A stretch of 64,000 nucleotides of DNA from Hyphomicrobium sp. MC1. Its GTDB lineage: Bacteria > Pseudomonadota > Alphaproteobacteria > Rhizobiales > Hyphomicrobiaceae. Each line of letters starts with the position of its first letter. The stretch's first letter is position 1. Position numbers and translations under genes: made by a program. Positions 35,945-44,274 of this stretch are shown here, piece by piece. Under the pieces are notes generated by a model. It ran no database searches and was not told the DNA's origin. It was given only the letters and a program-made list of their open reading frames with translations. The stretch is from the NCBI RefSeq assembly GCF_000253295.1, contig NC_015717.1, positions 3,906,001 to 3,970,000 on the forward strand. The letters are read 5' to 3'.

Positions 35945-36439
35945 TCAGGCCGTGCGGCGGGCGGCGGCGCATTCGCGGCACGTGCCCGAGACTTCGACGA
36001 AGCGGACGCGGGTCTCAAATTCGGTGTTGGCCGCAGCCGTGTCGATGGCGCGGAAGATCTCGTCGCCGTCGACCTCTTGCACGGCGCCGCACTTTTCGCA
36101 GCTCAGAAAGATCGGCGGGCGGCCGGTGCGCGGCTTGTCCATGCGCCGGCAGGCGAAATAGGCGTTCTTGCTTTCGAGGCGATGGACGACGCCCGCTTCA
36201 AGCAGCGCATCGAGGGCGCGGTACACCGAGATCGGGGCGAGGCGCGTGCCCTTCTTGGCCAGCCGGTCGAGGACCTCGTAGGCACCGACGCTGGCCTGGG
36301 TCGAGGCGATCTCCTCGAAAACCTTACGGCGAAGGTCGGTGAACCGGATATTCTTTTCAGCGAAAATCGCGGTCGCCTGCTCAAGAGATGTCTTCAAGCG
36401 GTCCCTTGCCCTCTGCTCGTCGGCTGCGTTCGCTATCAT
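35945..36439 (-). CDS. zur: Zinc uptake regulator Zur (Fur family)
   Basis: Zur represses zinc uptake genes when zinc is plentiful. The 164-residue Fur-family protein has a winged helix (FTDLRRKVFEEIA and SVYRALDALLEAGVVHRL), a dimer domain and two CxxC pairs (SCEKCG and CRECA) for structural zinc. Two ATGs are possible. ATG 36439 has AGAGG six bases upstream, while 36445 has it directly adjacent, so 36439 is chosen. It heads the zur-znuC-znuB operon. Confidence 0.9.
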   Translation of the reverse strand: MIANAADEQRARDRLKTSLEQATAIFAEKNIRFTDLRRKVFEEIASTQASVGAYEVLDRLAKKGTRLAPISVYRALDALLEAGVVHRLESKNAYFACRRMDKPRTGRPPIFLSCEKCGAVQEVDGDEIFRAIDTAAANTEFETRVRFVEVSGTCRECAAARRTA

Positions 36440-36739
36440 GGTCATCCTCTAGAGCCCGGCCGAAGGCCAAACCGTGGAACTGATGCCTCTCCGGACGATA
36501 TAACATGTCGGGATGGCGGACCATCCGGTTCAAGGGCCGCATGCCTTATTTTATCCCCGTGCGGCGCGACCAAGGTAAGATGCGCCGGTGGCTGGCGGAA
36601 TGGGTGAGATTCTCAAAAGAAGTTCATCCGATGAGCACATTTCGTCTTAATGTCGCCGCCAATCAGCCCGCTGGGGCGCGCAATTTTAACCAACGCGGCC
36701 GGCGATTCGACGGGCGCACTGGCTGGGAACGACTTCAGG
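36440..36739. other. Intergenic region between zur and the large membrane protein
   Basis: About 300 bases between divergent genes hold no supportable gene. GATATAACATGTC at 36497-36509 contains a TATAACA half-site of the kind seen in Zur boxes, about 60 bases before zur, so autoregulation is possible but weakly supported. Promoters of both genes must lie here. Confidence 0.4.
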
Positions 36740-39700
36740 ATGGACGTCAAGTTTTTGATCGACAGACTGGCGGAAAATGCCCGGCCGATCGGTATTGCCG
36801 TTGTCATTGCCTGCATCCTCACCCTCCTGCTGCGCAGCCGGATTGCGCGACGGCTGAGGGCCGCCATCGAAGAAACGATTTTTTCCAATTGGCGCCTAGC
36901 CTTACTCGGTACGACCGGCCTCGTGCTTTCTGCCGCGGCGGGCTGGCGCACATGGGAAGGCATGTACAATTTCACCGGCGAACCCCTGCTCTCCGGCATG
37001 GTGACGTTCGGCATCCAGGGCATCATGCTGATCGTCGCGTGGCTGATCGGCGAGAGTTTCGCTACGGGGATGAACCGGCAATCGCGACCGGGACAATCAG
37101 CACTCGCAAGCTCGGGGGCGCAGCCGTGGATCGGCACCTTCATCGGGCTTTTGCTGTTCCTCACCTGTTTCGTGTTGTTTCTGCAGTGGTCGGGAAGCGG
37201 CGACGGCCGGCAGGCGACTGGCCTGTCCGATATCGACTGGTCGACGGCGGGAAACAAATTCCTGATGTTCGGGGCCGGGCTTCTGCTCGTGGCGCTGTTC
37301 GCGCTCTATGCGGCGAGCGACATCGTCCGCCCTTACATCCAGGTCGTGCGCATCATCCTGCGCAATTCGATGCTGTGGCTGATGTTCCTCGCCTGCATGG
37401 CGACGAGCGTGTTCTTCTCGTTCGATAGTTTCTTCACGTCGATCTTCCCGCAGTCGGAGCGCGTGCGCGCAGCCGAACTGCGCGCGCAGAACCAGGTGTC
37501 GGGCATCATCACGGATATCGAACAGGCGATCGCGGCCCGGCACGCGGCACTCGCCGACGAACTCTTCAAGACGGACGCTTGGAAAGCTTACGATGCGCAG
37601 CTTGAGAAGATCACACAGGCCGCAACGCAATCGCAGGCCGTGATCGAAAAGTTCGTCAACGATCAGATCGAAGAGCGTCGCCGTGCCGTGCAAGAGCAGC
37701 AGGAGCGGATGGCGTCGGCGCAGGCAGGGCAAGCGGGCCTCGCCAATCGCAAGGTTTCGCTGACGGACGAAAAAGCGAGCCTTGCGGCGCAGCGCCCCGA
37801 ACTGGCGGCCGATTATCAGACCAAGAAAGCCGACTACGACCAGAAGCTGAAAGACGTCGATGCCAAGCGCGTCGAGGCGCTGGCCGAAGACAAGGGCGTG
37901 GAGGGCAGCGGCAAGGCCGGACGCGGACCGCTTTATCGCCAGCGCATGGCGGAACTCGCCACACTGCAAGGCGCGGCGCAAATCGCGCAGGAGCGCATGG
38001 CGAATGCCCAGAAACGTCTGAGCACGGTCGAAACGCGGCTATCGTCTATCGACACCGAGCTTGCAACGCTCGACGGCGATCTCGCCAAGTACAAGGGCGA
38101 AGCCCAGACGGCGGAGCAGCGGATCAAGCTCGCCCAGGACAGCGTGCAAACGGACGCCGGACCGAAAATCGATCCGACGCGCATCCTGCCCCTGTTCGAG
38201 CGCATCCGGTCAGAGTTCCGCGCCGATCCGACGGTCGCGCATCTCAACAGTGTGCAGCAGATGTGCGGCGATATCTATACGGCGATGCAGGCGACGCCGG
38301 AAACGAAGTCGCTTGTCTCCGGCATCGACTGCGATCCGAAGACGACGGCCGATGCGGCGGGCACGCTGTTCGCGCTGCAAGCGGGCACGAAGGTTTTCGA
38401 GAACACCTGCGCGGGCGGCGACAAGCTCAATGCCAACACGTCGACCGACGCGCTGTTCGCGTTCGCGCGGCGCTGCCTGTCCGATAGCGCGCTGCCGAGC
38501 CACGACACAGATGCGCTGCGGACCGAGATCAACCGCATCGAGCTTTCGCGCGATGACAAGGCGCACCGCTTTGTCGTGACGCTCAATGCGTTCCAGGACG
38601 GCAACCACCTCGCCTATCTGGCGCTCGCGATTGCGATCGGACTCGACGGCTTGATCTTCATGTCCGGCCTATTCGGCGCCAATGCCGTGCGCTCGCCGCT
38701 GTCGGATATTCCGAGCTATCGCTCGCGGTCGGGTGCTCAGCTCGAAGCGACGATCAACGCCGCGCTCGGTGCGCATCCGCATGAGACGGCGTGGCTGACG
38801 CTGACGTCGCTCAGGCCGATCACCAATCAGGACGGATTTTCGGCGCTCGCCGATTTGAGCGCGATGGAGCGGTCGCAGGCCGATCGGGTGCGCATGGTGC
38901 TTACGGCGGGCGCCGATATCGGCGCGGTCGAGACGATCAGTCATAACCCTGAGCGTTACCGCGTGCGCAGCGAGTTGCGTGAATATCTCTCGTCGATCTG
39001 CGACAAGCAATTCAAGACCGACGCTTCCGCGAAAGACAAAGCGCGGCTCGAACAGCTTGTATCGGCAGCGCTGGCACCGCATCCGCGCGAGCACTCCGAA
39101 ATCGTGCTGAATACGCTTGAGCCGATCCGTGAGACGGAAGGCTTCACGTCAATGGTGACGCTGTCGGAGATCACCAATGATTACGATTCGCGCGTCGTCC
39201 GCCGCGTGATGAATGCGGGGTCGGCGGTGAAGGCCGTTGCGCCCGACGTCAAGATCGACGACCGCTATTACATTCGTCCGGCGCTTTACGAGACGTTGCT
39301 GACAATCCGTGCGACGGCGCCGGAAAGCGCTGCGTATGGGCGTGATCGGGCGCGGTTTGAAGGCGTGCAGGAGCGTCCGGCCATTGATGCCGGCGTGCTG
39401 CGCGAAGCCAAGCCCGAATTGCCGCCGGAGAAAAAGGGTAGCGTCCCGGAGATCGAACGGCGTCGCGATCCGCCGGCGTTGCCGGGCTTGCTGCCGCTGC
39501 CGCGCGAAGAAAAGCAGGAGCTTGCGGCGCATTTCCGCGAAGTGTTGCTCGAAGCCATTCACCTGCGGTCCGATATTGTCGACAACCGGTTCAGTCAACC
39601 GCAGTCGCGCGATGCTATCCGGGAAGCCTGGAAAGCGCTCAATGCGCACAGCAAGAAAAACGAAAATCTCGGCTTGCTCCTGCGCGATTTCCAGAACGAG

Positions 39701-40084
39701 CAAGATCGCTTGTTGAGCGAAGCCTATTCGCGACTTCGCAGTGAAACCGGCGGTGACGAGCGCAAGCTGTCGATCCTTGAAGGGATCGATGGGGCTGTGC
39801 GCGACGACCTTTCGCTCTACATGCTGTTTCCCGAGATGAGTCTCGTCACATATCTGATCGACGAACTCGAGACCGCGGCACAGCCGGACGACGGCCTCGC
39901 GCACGGCGAGCAGGATCTCAAGGATCAGCTGAAGTTCGTGCGCGAAGCGCTCGGGCGATTGGATCTCGACAATCCGCGGTCGTGGGACGAAATCCGCCAA
40001 CGGCTCGCGATGCGAACAGGTTCGGATTTCCGCAATTTCTATCGTCCATCCGATAGCGACAGCGAGCCCGGCGACGACGCGTGA
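36740..40084 (+). CDS. Very large membrane and coiled-coil protein of unknown function
   Basis: I do not recognise this 1,114-residue protein. Residues 17-228 hold about six hydrophobic spans. Residues 235-470 are Gln/Ala/Glu/Arg-rich with strong coiled-coil character. Residues 480-620 form a domain with four cysteines (509, 531, 557, 579). One more span follows at about 623-648. The C-terminal part contains two tandem related units (668-753 and 770-856), then a Pro-rich hinge and a helical end domain. ATG 36740 (MDVKFLIDRL) is preferred; ATG 36650 is 90 bases earlier, in sequence of less typical codon use. The gene stands alone, divergent from zur, with a palindromic repeat after it. Confidence 0.82.
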   Translation: MDVKFLIDRLAENARPIGIAVVIACILTLLLRSRIARRLRAAIEETIFSNWRLALLGTTGLVLSAAAGWRTWEGMYNFTGEPLLSGMVTFGIQGIMLIVAWLIGESFATGMNRQSRPGQSALASSGAQPWIGTFIGLLLFLTCFVLFLQWSGSGDGRQATGLSDIDWSTAGNKFLMFGAGLLLVALFALYAASDIVRPYIQVVRIILRNSMLWLMFLACMATSVFFSFDSFFTSIFPQSERVRAAELRAQNQVSGIITDIEQAIAARHAALADELFKTDAWKAYDAQLEKITQAATQSQAVIEKFVNDQIEERRRAVQEQQERMASAQAGQAGLANRKVSLTDEKASLAAQRPELAADYQTKKADYDQKLKDVDAKRVEALAEDKGVEGSGKAGRGPLYRQRMAELATLQGAAQIAQERMANAQKRLSTVETRLSSIDTELATLDGDLAKYKGEAQTAEQRIKLAQDSVQTDAGPKIDPTRILPLFERIRSEFRADPTVAHLNSVQQMCGDIYTAMQATPETKSLVSGIDCDPKTTADAAGTLFALQAGTKVFENTCAGGDKLNANTSTDALFAFARRCLSDSALPSHDTDALRTEINRIELSRDDKAHRFVVTLNAFQDGNHLAYLALAIAIGLDGLIFMSGLFGANAVRSPLSDIPSYRSRSGAQLEATINAALGAHPHETAWLTLTSLRPITNQDGFSALADLSAMERSQADRVRMVLTAGADIGAVETISHNPERYRVRSELREYLSSICDKQFKTDASAKDKARLEQLVSAALAPHPREHSEIVLNTLEPIRETEGFTSMVTLSEITNDYDSRVVRRVMNAGSAVKAVAPDVKIDDRYYIRPALYETLLTIRATAPESAAYGRDRARFEGVQERPAIDAGVLREAKPELPPEKKGSVPEIERRRDPPALPGLLPLPREEKQELAAHFREVLLEAIHLRSDIVDNRFSQPQSRDAIREAWKALNAHSKKNENLGLLLRDFQNEQDRLLSEAYSRLRSETGGDERKLSILEGIDGAVRDDLSLYMLFPEMSLVTYLIDELETAAQPDDGLAHGEQDLKDQLKFVREALGRLDLDNPRSWDEIRQRLAMRTGSDFRNFYRPSDSDSEPGDDA
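38741..39307 (+). repeat. Internal duplication within the large membrane protein
   Basis: Codons 668-753 (38741-38998) and 770-856 (39047-39307) encode related units. Shared landmarks are an LE..(I/V)..AAL..HP.E start, a (S/T)LRPI or TLEPI turn, an (D/E)GF.(A/S)(L/M) strand, an ..AG(A/S)...AV segment and a final RS-or-RP..L(R/Y)E.L helix. Identity is modest at protein level, so the duplication is old. Confidence 0.7.
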
Positions 40085-40125
40085 GCGCGCACTGAGCGAC
40101 TTACACGGTTCGCGCCGAAGCTTGA

Positions 40126-40154
40126 CTGGATCCCGGCCTTCGCCGGGATGACGT
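40126..40154. repeat. Dispersed palindromic repeat, single unit
   Basis: The unit begins CTGGATCCCGGCCTTCGCCG and ends GGATGACGT. It forms a hairpin (ATCCCGGC/GCCGGGAT) in the 86-base gap between two converging genes, where it may help end transcription from both sides. Confidence 0.85.
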
Positions 40155-40170
40155 TGTGAAAGGCGACCGT

Positions 40171-41019
40171 TCAGAGCTTGAAGTCGACGACTTTCTGGCG
40201 CTGCGTGCCGAGGCCGTCGATCTTCAGTTCCATGACGTCGCCAGCTTTGAGGAACTCTTTCGGATTGCGGGCCGTGCCGACGCCGGGTGGCGTGCCGGTC
40301 GTGACGATGTCGCCGGGCTCAAGCACCATGAATTCGGTGATGTAAGCGAGCAGCGTCGGGATGCGGAAAATCATCGTCGAGGTCGAGCCGGTCTGCTTAC
40401 GCTCACCGTTGACGTCGAGCGTCATCGTCAGGTTGTCGAGATCGGTGATCTCGTCAGGGGTCACGAGCCACGGACCGATAGGCCCGAACGTCTCGGCGGA
40501 TTTGCCCTTCACCCACTGGCCGCCGCGCTTCGATTGGAATCGGCGCTCCGACACGTCGTTACAGATGCAGTAGCCCGCGATGTATTTTGTCCAATCCTGC
40601 ACATCGACGTAACGGGCACGCGTGCCGATGACGAACGCAATCTCGACCTCCCAATCGAGATGGCGCGAATTGCGCGGGATCATCACATCATCGTCTGGGC
40701 CGCAGATCGACGTCGTCGCCTTATTGAACAGGATCGGCTCGGTCGGAATCTCTTGCCCCGTCTCTTTGGCGTGGTCGGCAAAGTTGAGGCCGATGGCAAT
40801 GAAGTTGTGCGTGTCGGCAACCGGCGGGCCGAGGCGTGCGTCTTTCGGTGCGAGCGGGAGGGACGCGAGATTGAGCTTGCGAATTTCATCTAGCGATGCG
40901 GGCGAGAGATATTCGCCGGAAAAATCCGGGATGACTTCCGAGAGATTGCGAATTTCGCCATTGGTGTCGAGAATGCCGGGTCTTTCGGCACCTGGGGCGC
41001 CAAAGCGAACGAGTTTCAT
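40171..41019 (-). CDS. Fumarylacetoacetate hydrolase family protein
   Basis: This belongs to the FAH superfamily of metal-dependent hydrolases, decarboxylases and hydratases acting on acyl-pyruvates or similar. The 282-residue protein has the family core NFIAIGLNFADHAKETG, the metal-ligand strand HLDWEVEIAFVIGTRARYV and a late TTGTPPGVG. ATG 41019 with GGAGAT about nine bases before it gives the standard start MKLVRFG. Substrate is unknown; ureidoglycolate lyase-like or acylpyruvase activities are possible. Confidence 0.88.
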   Translation of the reverse strand: MKLVRFGAPGAERPGILDTNGEIRNLSEVIPDFSGEYLSPASLDEIRKLNLASLPLAPKDARLGPPVADTHNFIAIGLNFADHAKETGQEIPTEPILFNKATTSICGPDDDVMIPRNSRHLDWEVEIAFVIGTRARYVDVQDWTKYIAGYCICNDVSERRFQSKRGGQWVKGKSAETFGPIGPWLVTPDEITDLDNLTMTLDVNGERKQTGSTSTMIFRIPTLLAYITEFMVLEPGDIVTTGTPPGVGTARNPKEFLKAGDVMELKIDGLGTQRQKVVDFKL

Positions 41020-41264
41020 TTGCGAATATCTCCAGAAAGCATCGCCTTGCGGCGCCGGGGCAGCTTCTAAGCAGAAAAAGTCCGGCCTGCCAATCATGTC
41101 GCCACGGATCCAGCGACCATGCGTCCGCGGCTTTGCGCTTTGTGAAGTTAGCGAAGGCGGAACTTGCGCCATGCTCGGCGGTTTCCTCTTGGCCGCTGGG
41201 TGTCGGCAAATCGAGCGCGAGGCTGCAATGCCTCGCGTTTCAGCATGGAAATGGGGACCTTCCG

Positions 41265-41840
41265 ATGCGTGTTATGGTTACGGCGCGTGTTTCCTTGATG
41301 CTTGCGACAATGTTCGCATTGGCCGCGGGGGGCGTAGCGCGCGCCGACACGGCATCCCCTGAAGCGCAGCCGCCGTCTACCGTCACGCCGGACAAGCACG
41401 CGACAGCCCCCCCCGATGCGGACAAGAAGCCCGACGAGCAGACGCCCGGCGACATGCCCGCCGTCGTCGTCGATGACAACAAAGTCGAAAGCCTGCTCGG
41501 CAAGGACGTGACGAGCGCGAAGGGCGAGAAGCTCGGGCAGATCACCGATATTCTCGTCAGCCACAGCGGCGAGGTTCGGGCGGCGGTGATCGATTTCGGC
41601 GGCTTCCTGGGAGTCGGATCGCGGAAGATCGCCGTCGCATGGAGAACGCTGCAGTTCTCGCCCAAGGCCATCACACTCGGCATGACGCGCGACGAATTGC
41701 GCGTGACGCCCGAATACCATCTGGGCGAGCCGGTGGTGATCGTCGGCGCTTCTGCTCCCCCTGCACAGCCGGCGCCCTCGGCGCAACCCGGGCCGCCACA
41801 ACCTTCAGGACCGCCCGCCACTTCTGCTCCGGCCAAATGA
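41265..41840 (+). CDS. Exported PRC-barrel domain protein
   Basis: The 191-residue product has a signal peptide ending ARA at about residue 26, a charged Pro-rich linker, a PRC-barrel domain (about 75-140, LLGKDVTSAKGEKLGQITDILV) and a Pro/Ala/Gln-rich C-terminal tail. PRC-barrels are small beta-barrels found in photosynthetic reaction-centre H subunits, RimM and many exported proteins. Its role here is unknown. GGGGA precedes ATG 41265. Confidence 0.82.
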   Translation: MRVMVTARVSLMLATMFALAAGGVARADTASPEAQPPSTVTPDKHATAPPDADKKPDEQTPGDMPAVVVDDNKVESLLGKDVTSAKGEKLGQITDILVSHSGEVRAAVIDFGGFLGVGSRKIAVAWRTLQFSPKAITLGMTRDELRVTPEYHLGEPVVIVGASAPPAQPAPSAQPGPPQPSGPPATSAPAK

Positions 41841-41897
41841 TGAGGTCCGTCAGCGCGGGGGCTCACATTCATCTGCTTTGCGCGCCGGACTGACGCT

Positions 41898-43157
41898 ATG
41901 CGCGGCATCGCTCGGTTTTGGCGGCGCGCGGGTATCAGGCCGACAGGCAGGAGCCAACTCGGCGTCGACGGCTTTGCGTTTTTCCTCGCCGATGTCCAGG
42001 TCGGGTTCGGGCCGTTTCTCACCGTCTATCTGACGTCGGAAAAATGGACGAGCGCCGACATCGGCCTTGTGTTGACGGTCGGCAGCATCATCGCGCTCAT
42101 CGGACAGGTGCCCGGCGGCGCACTTGTCGATGCGATGGGGCGGGAACGAACACTTGCCGCCACCTCGACATTGATGATCGGCGCGTCGGCGTTTTCGATT
42201 GCGATCTGGCCGCAGTTTACCGCGGTCTTCTTCGCGCAAGTCTTTCATTCGCTCGCGAGCGTTGTGACCGGGCCTGCGCTCGCGGCGATCAGCCTGGGGC
42301 TCGTCGGGCATAACCTGATCGGCGAGCGGCTCGGTCGAAACGCGCGGTTTGCGTCGCTCGGCAGCATGATCGCGGCAGCGAGCATGGGCGCGTGCGGTTA
42401 TTATCTTTCGAGCCAGGCTGTGTTCTTCGTCGCGGCGGCGATGACTGTTCCGGCGGTGCTTTCGCTTTATCTGATCTCGCCGGGCGACTTTCATCGCGAG
42501 GAAGTGACGCCGAAGCCGAAAGCGCATTACGACATTATCGACGCGGTGCGGACGTTGGCGTCGAACCGGCCGCTGCTGATCCTGGCCGGGACGGTATCGC
42601 TGTTTCACCTTTCCAATGCGTCGATCATGCCGCTCGTCGCCAACCTCATCACGCAGCGTGCGAGCGACGCCGCCACGATCCTCGTCGCGCTGTGCATCAT
42701 CGTTCCGCAATTCGTAGTGGCGATGATCTCCCCGTGGATTGGGCGCTATGGCGACCGCCATGGGCGGCGGCCGCTGCTGATGCTGGGCTTCGCGGCGCTG
42801 CCCGTACGCGCCGCGCTGCTGGCATCGAGCTCGGACCCGGTCGTCATGGTGGCGATCCAATGCCTCGACGGCATTTCAGCGGCGGCGCTCGGCGTGCTGG
42901 TTTCGGGCGCCGTCGCGGACGTCACGAGAACGTCGGGGAACTTCAATCTGGCGCTCGGCTTTGTCGGCATCGCGATGGGCGTCGGCGCATCTATCAGCAC
43001 GACGCTGGCGGGTATTATCGCCTACGATTTCGGAGCGTCGACGGCCTTCCTGACGCTGGCGTGCATCGGGCTGGCGGCATTCCTGGCGGTTGTGCTGCTA
43101 CTGCCTGAAACGCGGACAGCAGAAAGTAAGGAACACGAAAGCAATATCGCGCGTTGA
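41898..43157 (+). CDS. MFS transporter
   Basis: This 419-residue major-facilitator protein has about twelve spans. The loop 2-3 motif reads GGALVDAMGRERTL, a variant of the MFS signature, and the equivalent loop in the second half reads GRYGDRHGRRPLL. It probably exports drugs or metabolites by proton exchange, but the substrate is not evident. It follows the PRC-barrel gene by 57 bases on the same strand. Confidence 0.88.
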   Translation: MRGIARFWRRAGIRPTGRSQLGVDGFAFFLADVQVGFGPFLTVYLTSEKWTSADIGLVLTVGSIIALIGQVPGGALVDAMGRERTLAATSTLMIGASAFSIAIWPQFTAVFFAQVFHSLASVVTGPALAAISLGLVGHNLIGERLGRNARFASLGSMIAAASMGACGYYLSSQAVFFVAAAMTVPAVLSLYLISPGDFHREEVTPKPKAHYDIIDAVRTLASNRPLLILAGTVSLFHLSNASIMPLVANLITQRASDAATILVALCIIVPQFVVAMISPWIGRYGDRHGRRPLLMLGFAALPVRAALLASSSDPVVMVAIQCLDGISAAALGVLVSGAVADVTRTSGNFNLALGFVGIAMGVGASISTTLAGIIAYDFGASTAFLTLACIGLAAFLAVVLLLPETRTAESKEHESNIAR

Positions 43158-43359
43158 GCCGCAACCAGGGGATCATCCTCATTGGACGGACGGAATTTCG
43201 CGATGGCTCAAGTCGTTAGCCGCCGTTTCCTGCGTCTTGATCTGTGTCATCGCCGCTGTCTCGCGGTCGTCAGAACATCTTTTTTACGAATTTATGGTTC
43301 TTTAATTTTCCCAATAGGGCGCGTACACCATATCCCGATGGGCGCTGTTGGAGTGTTTT

Positions 43360-44265
43360 ATGGCCCATAATCGGGGCGAGTCCGTTGCTTTGGATGGCGT
43401 AGCGGCATCACGCGTTCAGCGTTGGGTGTCTGTTGCCTGCAGCGGTCTCTTGGCGGCGGTGGCCGCCTGTGTGGCTCCTCATGCGGCGTTCGCCGACGGC
43501 CCCTTCGACAACTCCATCGCCAATCCGACCATCGCAACCGCATCGTCCGACTGGGTTGTTACGCTCGGCGCCTGGGGAAATATTTCGCCTGAGTTTTCCG
43601 GTTCAAGCCATTACGATCTGGGCGGCTCGCCCATCGTCGACTTTCATCGGGTCGGCGATAAGGAATGGCTTAGCCTGCCGAACGACGGCATCGATTACGA
43701 GCTGTTCTCGACCGATAATTTCCGCGCCGGTCCCGTCGGCCAGATCCGCTGGGATTTCGGCAACACGCGCGATCGCGGGCTGAAAGAGATCGGCAATACC
43801 GGCGTCGACCTTTCGCTTGAGATCGGCGCTTTCGTCGAATATTGGCCGGCGGAATGGCTACGCACGCGCCTTGAAGCGCGCAACGCCGTCTATGGCGCCG
43901 AAGGGTGGATTTTCGACCTCAGCTCGGATTTCGTCTGGCATCCGACGACGCAATGGACGGTCGCTGCCGGTCCGCGCCTGTCGATTGCCGACAGCGACTA
44001 CATGAATGCCTACTACGGTTTGAATGCGGCGCAGGCAGAAAGCGTGCACCTTTCAAAATACGAAGCCTCTGCGGGCGTGCGCTCGGCTGGGGCTGGGCTT
44101 TACGGCGAATACAAATGGACCGAACAGTTCTCGACGATGGCGTCGTTCGAATACGAGCGGCTGGTTGGCAGCGCGGCGGATTCGCCGCTGGTCAGCGAAG
44201 CCGGATCGCCGGATCAGTTCACCGTTTCATTCGGCGCAAAGTATAAGTTCGTCTGGAGCCACTAG
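43360..44265 (+). CDS. MipA/OmpV family outer-membrane protein
   Basis: The 301-residue product has a long signal region ending AFA near residue 45. Barrel-like strands follow, with family segments GNISPEFSGSSHYDLGGSPIV and LGAFVEYWP-like repeats (seen as LEIGAFVEYWPAEWLRTRLE), and it ends FGAKYKFVWSH. MipA was described as a scaffold for murein enzymes; most members are uncharacterised porin-like proteins. GGAG lies about eight bases before ATG 43360. The 202 bases before it hold no supportable gene. Confidence 0.83.
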   Translation: MAHNRGESVALDGVAASRVQRWVSVACSGLLAAVAACVAPHAAFADGPFDNSIANPTIATASSDWVVTLGAWGNISPEFSGSSHYDLGGSPIVDFHRVGDKEWLSLPNDGIDYELFSTDNFRAGPVGQIRWDFGNTRDRGLKEIGNTGVDLSLEIGAFVEYWPAEWLRTRLEARNAVYGAEGWIFDLSSDFVWHPTTQWTVAAGPRLSIADSDYMNAYYGLNAAQAESVHLSKYEASAGVRSAGAGLYGEYKWTEQFSTMASFEYERLVGSAADSPLVSEAGSPDQFTVSFGAKYKFVWSH

Positions 44266-44274
44266 CGGCTTCGG

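Noticed and set aside
36505..37428. 307-codon forward frame overlapping the start of the large membrane protein
   Set aside because: Its translation is Arg/His-rich while the other frame encodes clear membrane spans.
43090..43305. Short frame with a hydrophobic tail after the MFS gene
   Set aside because: The hydrophobic part has no usable start codon or ribosome site close to it.
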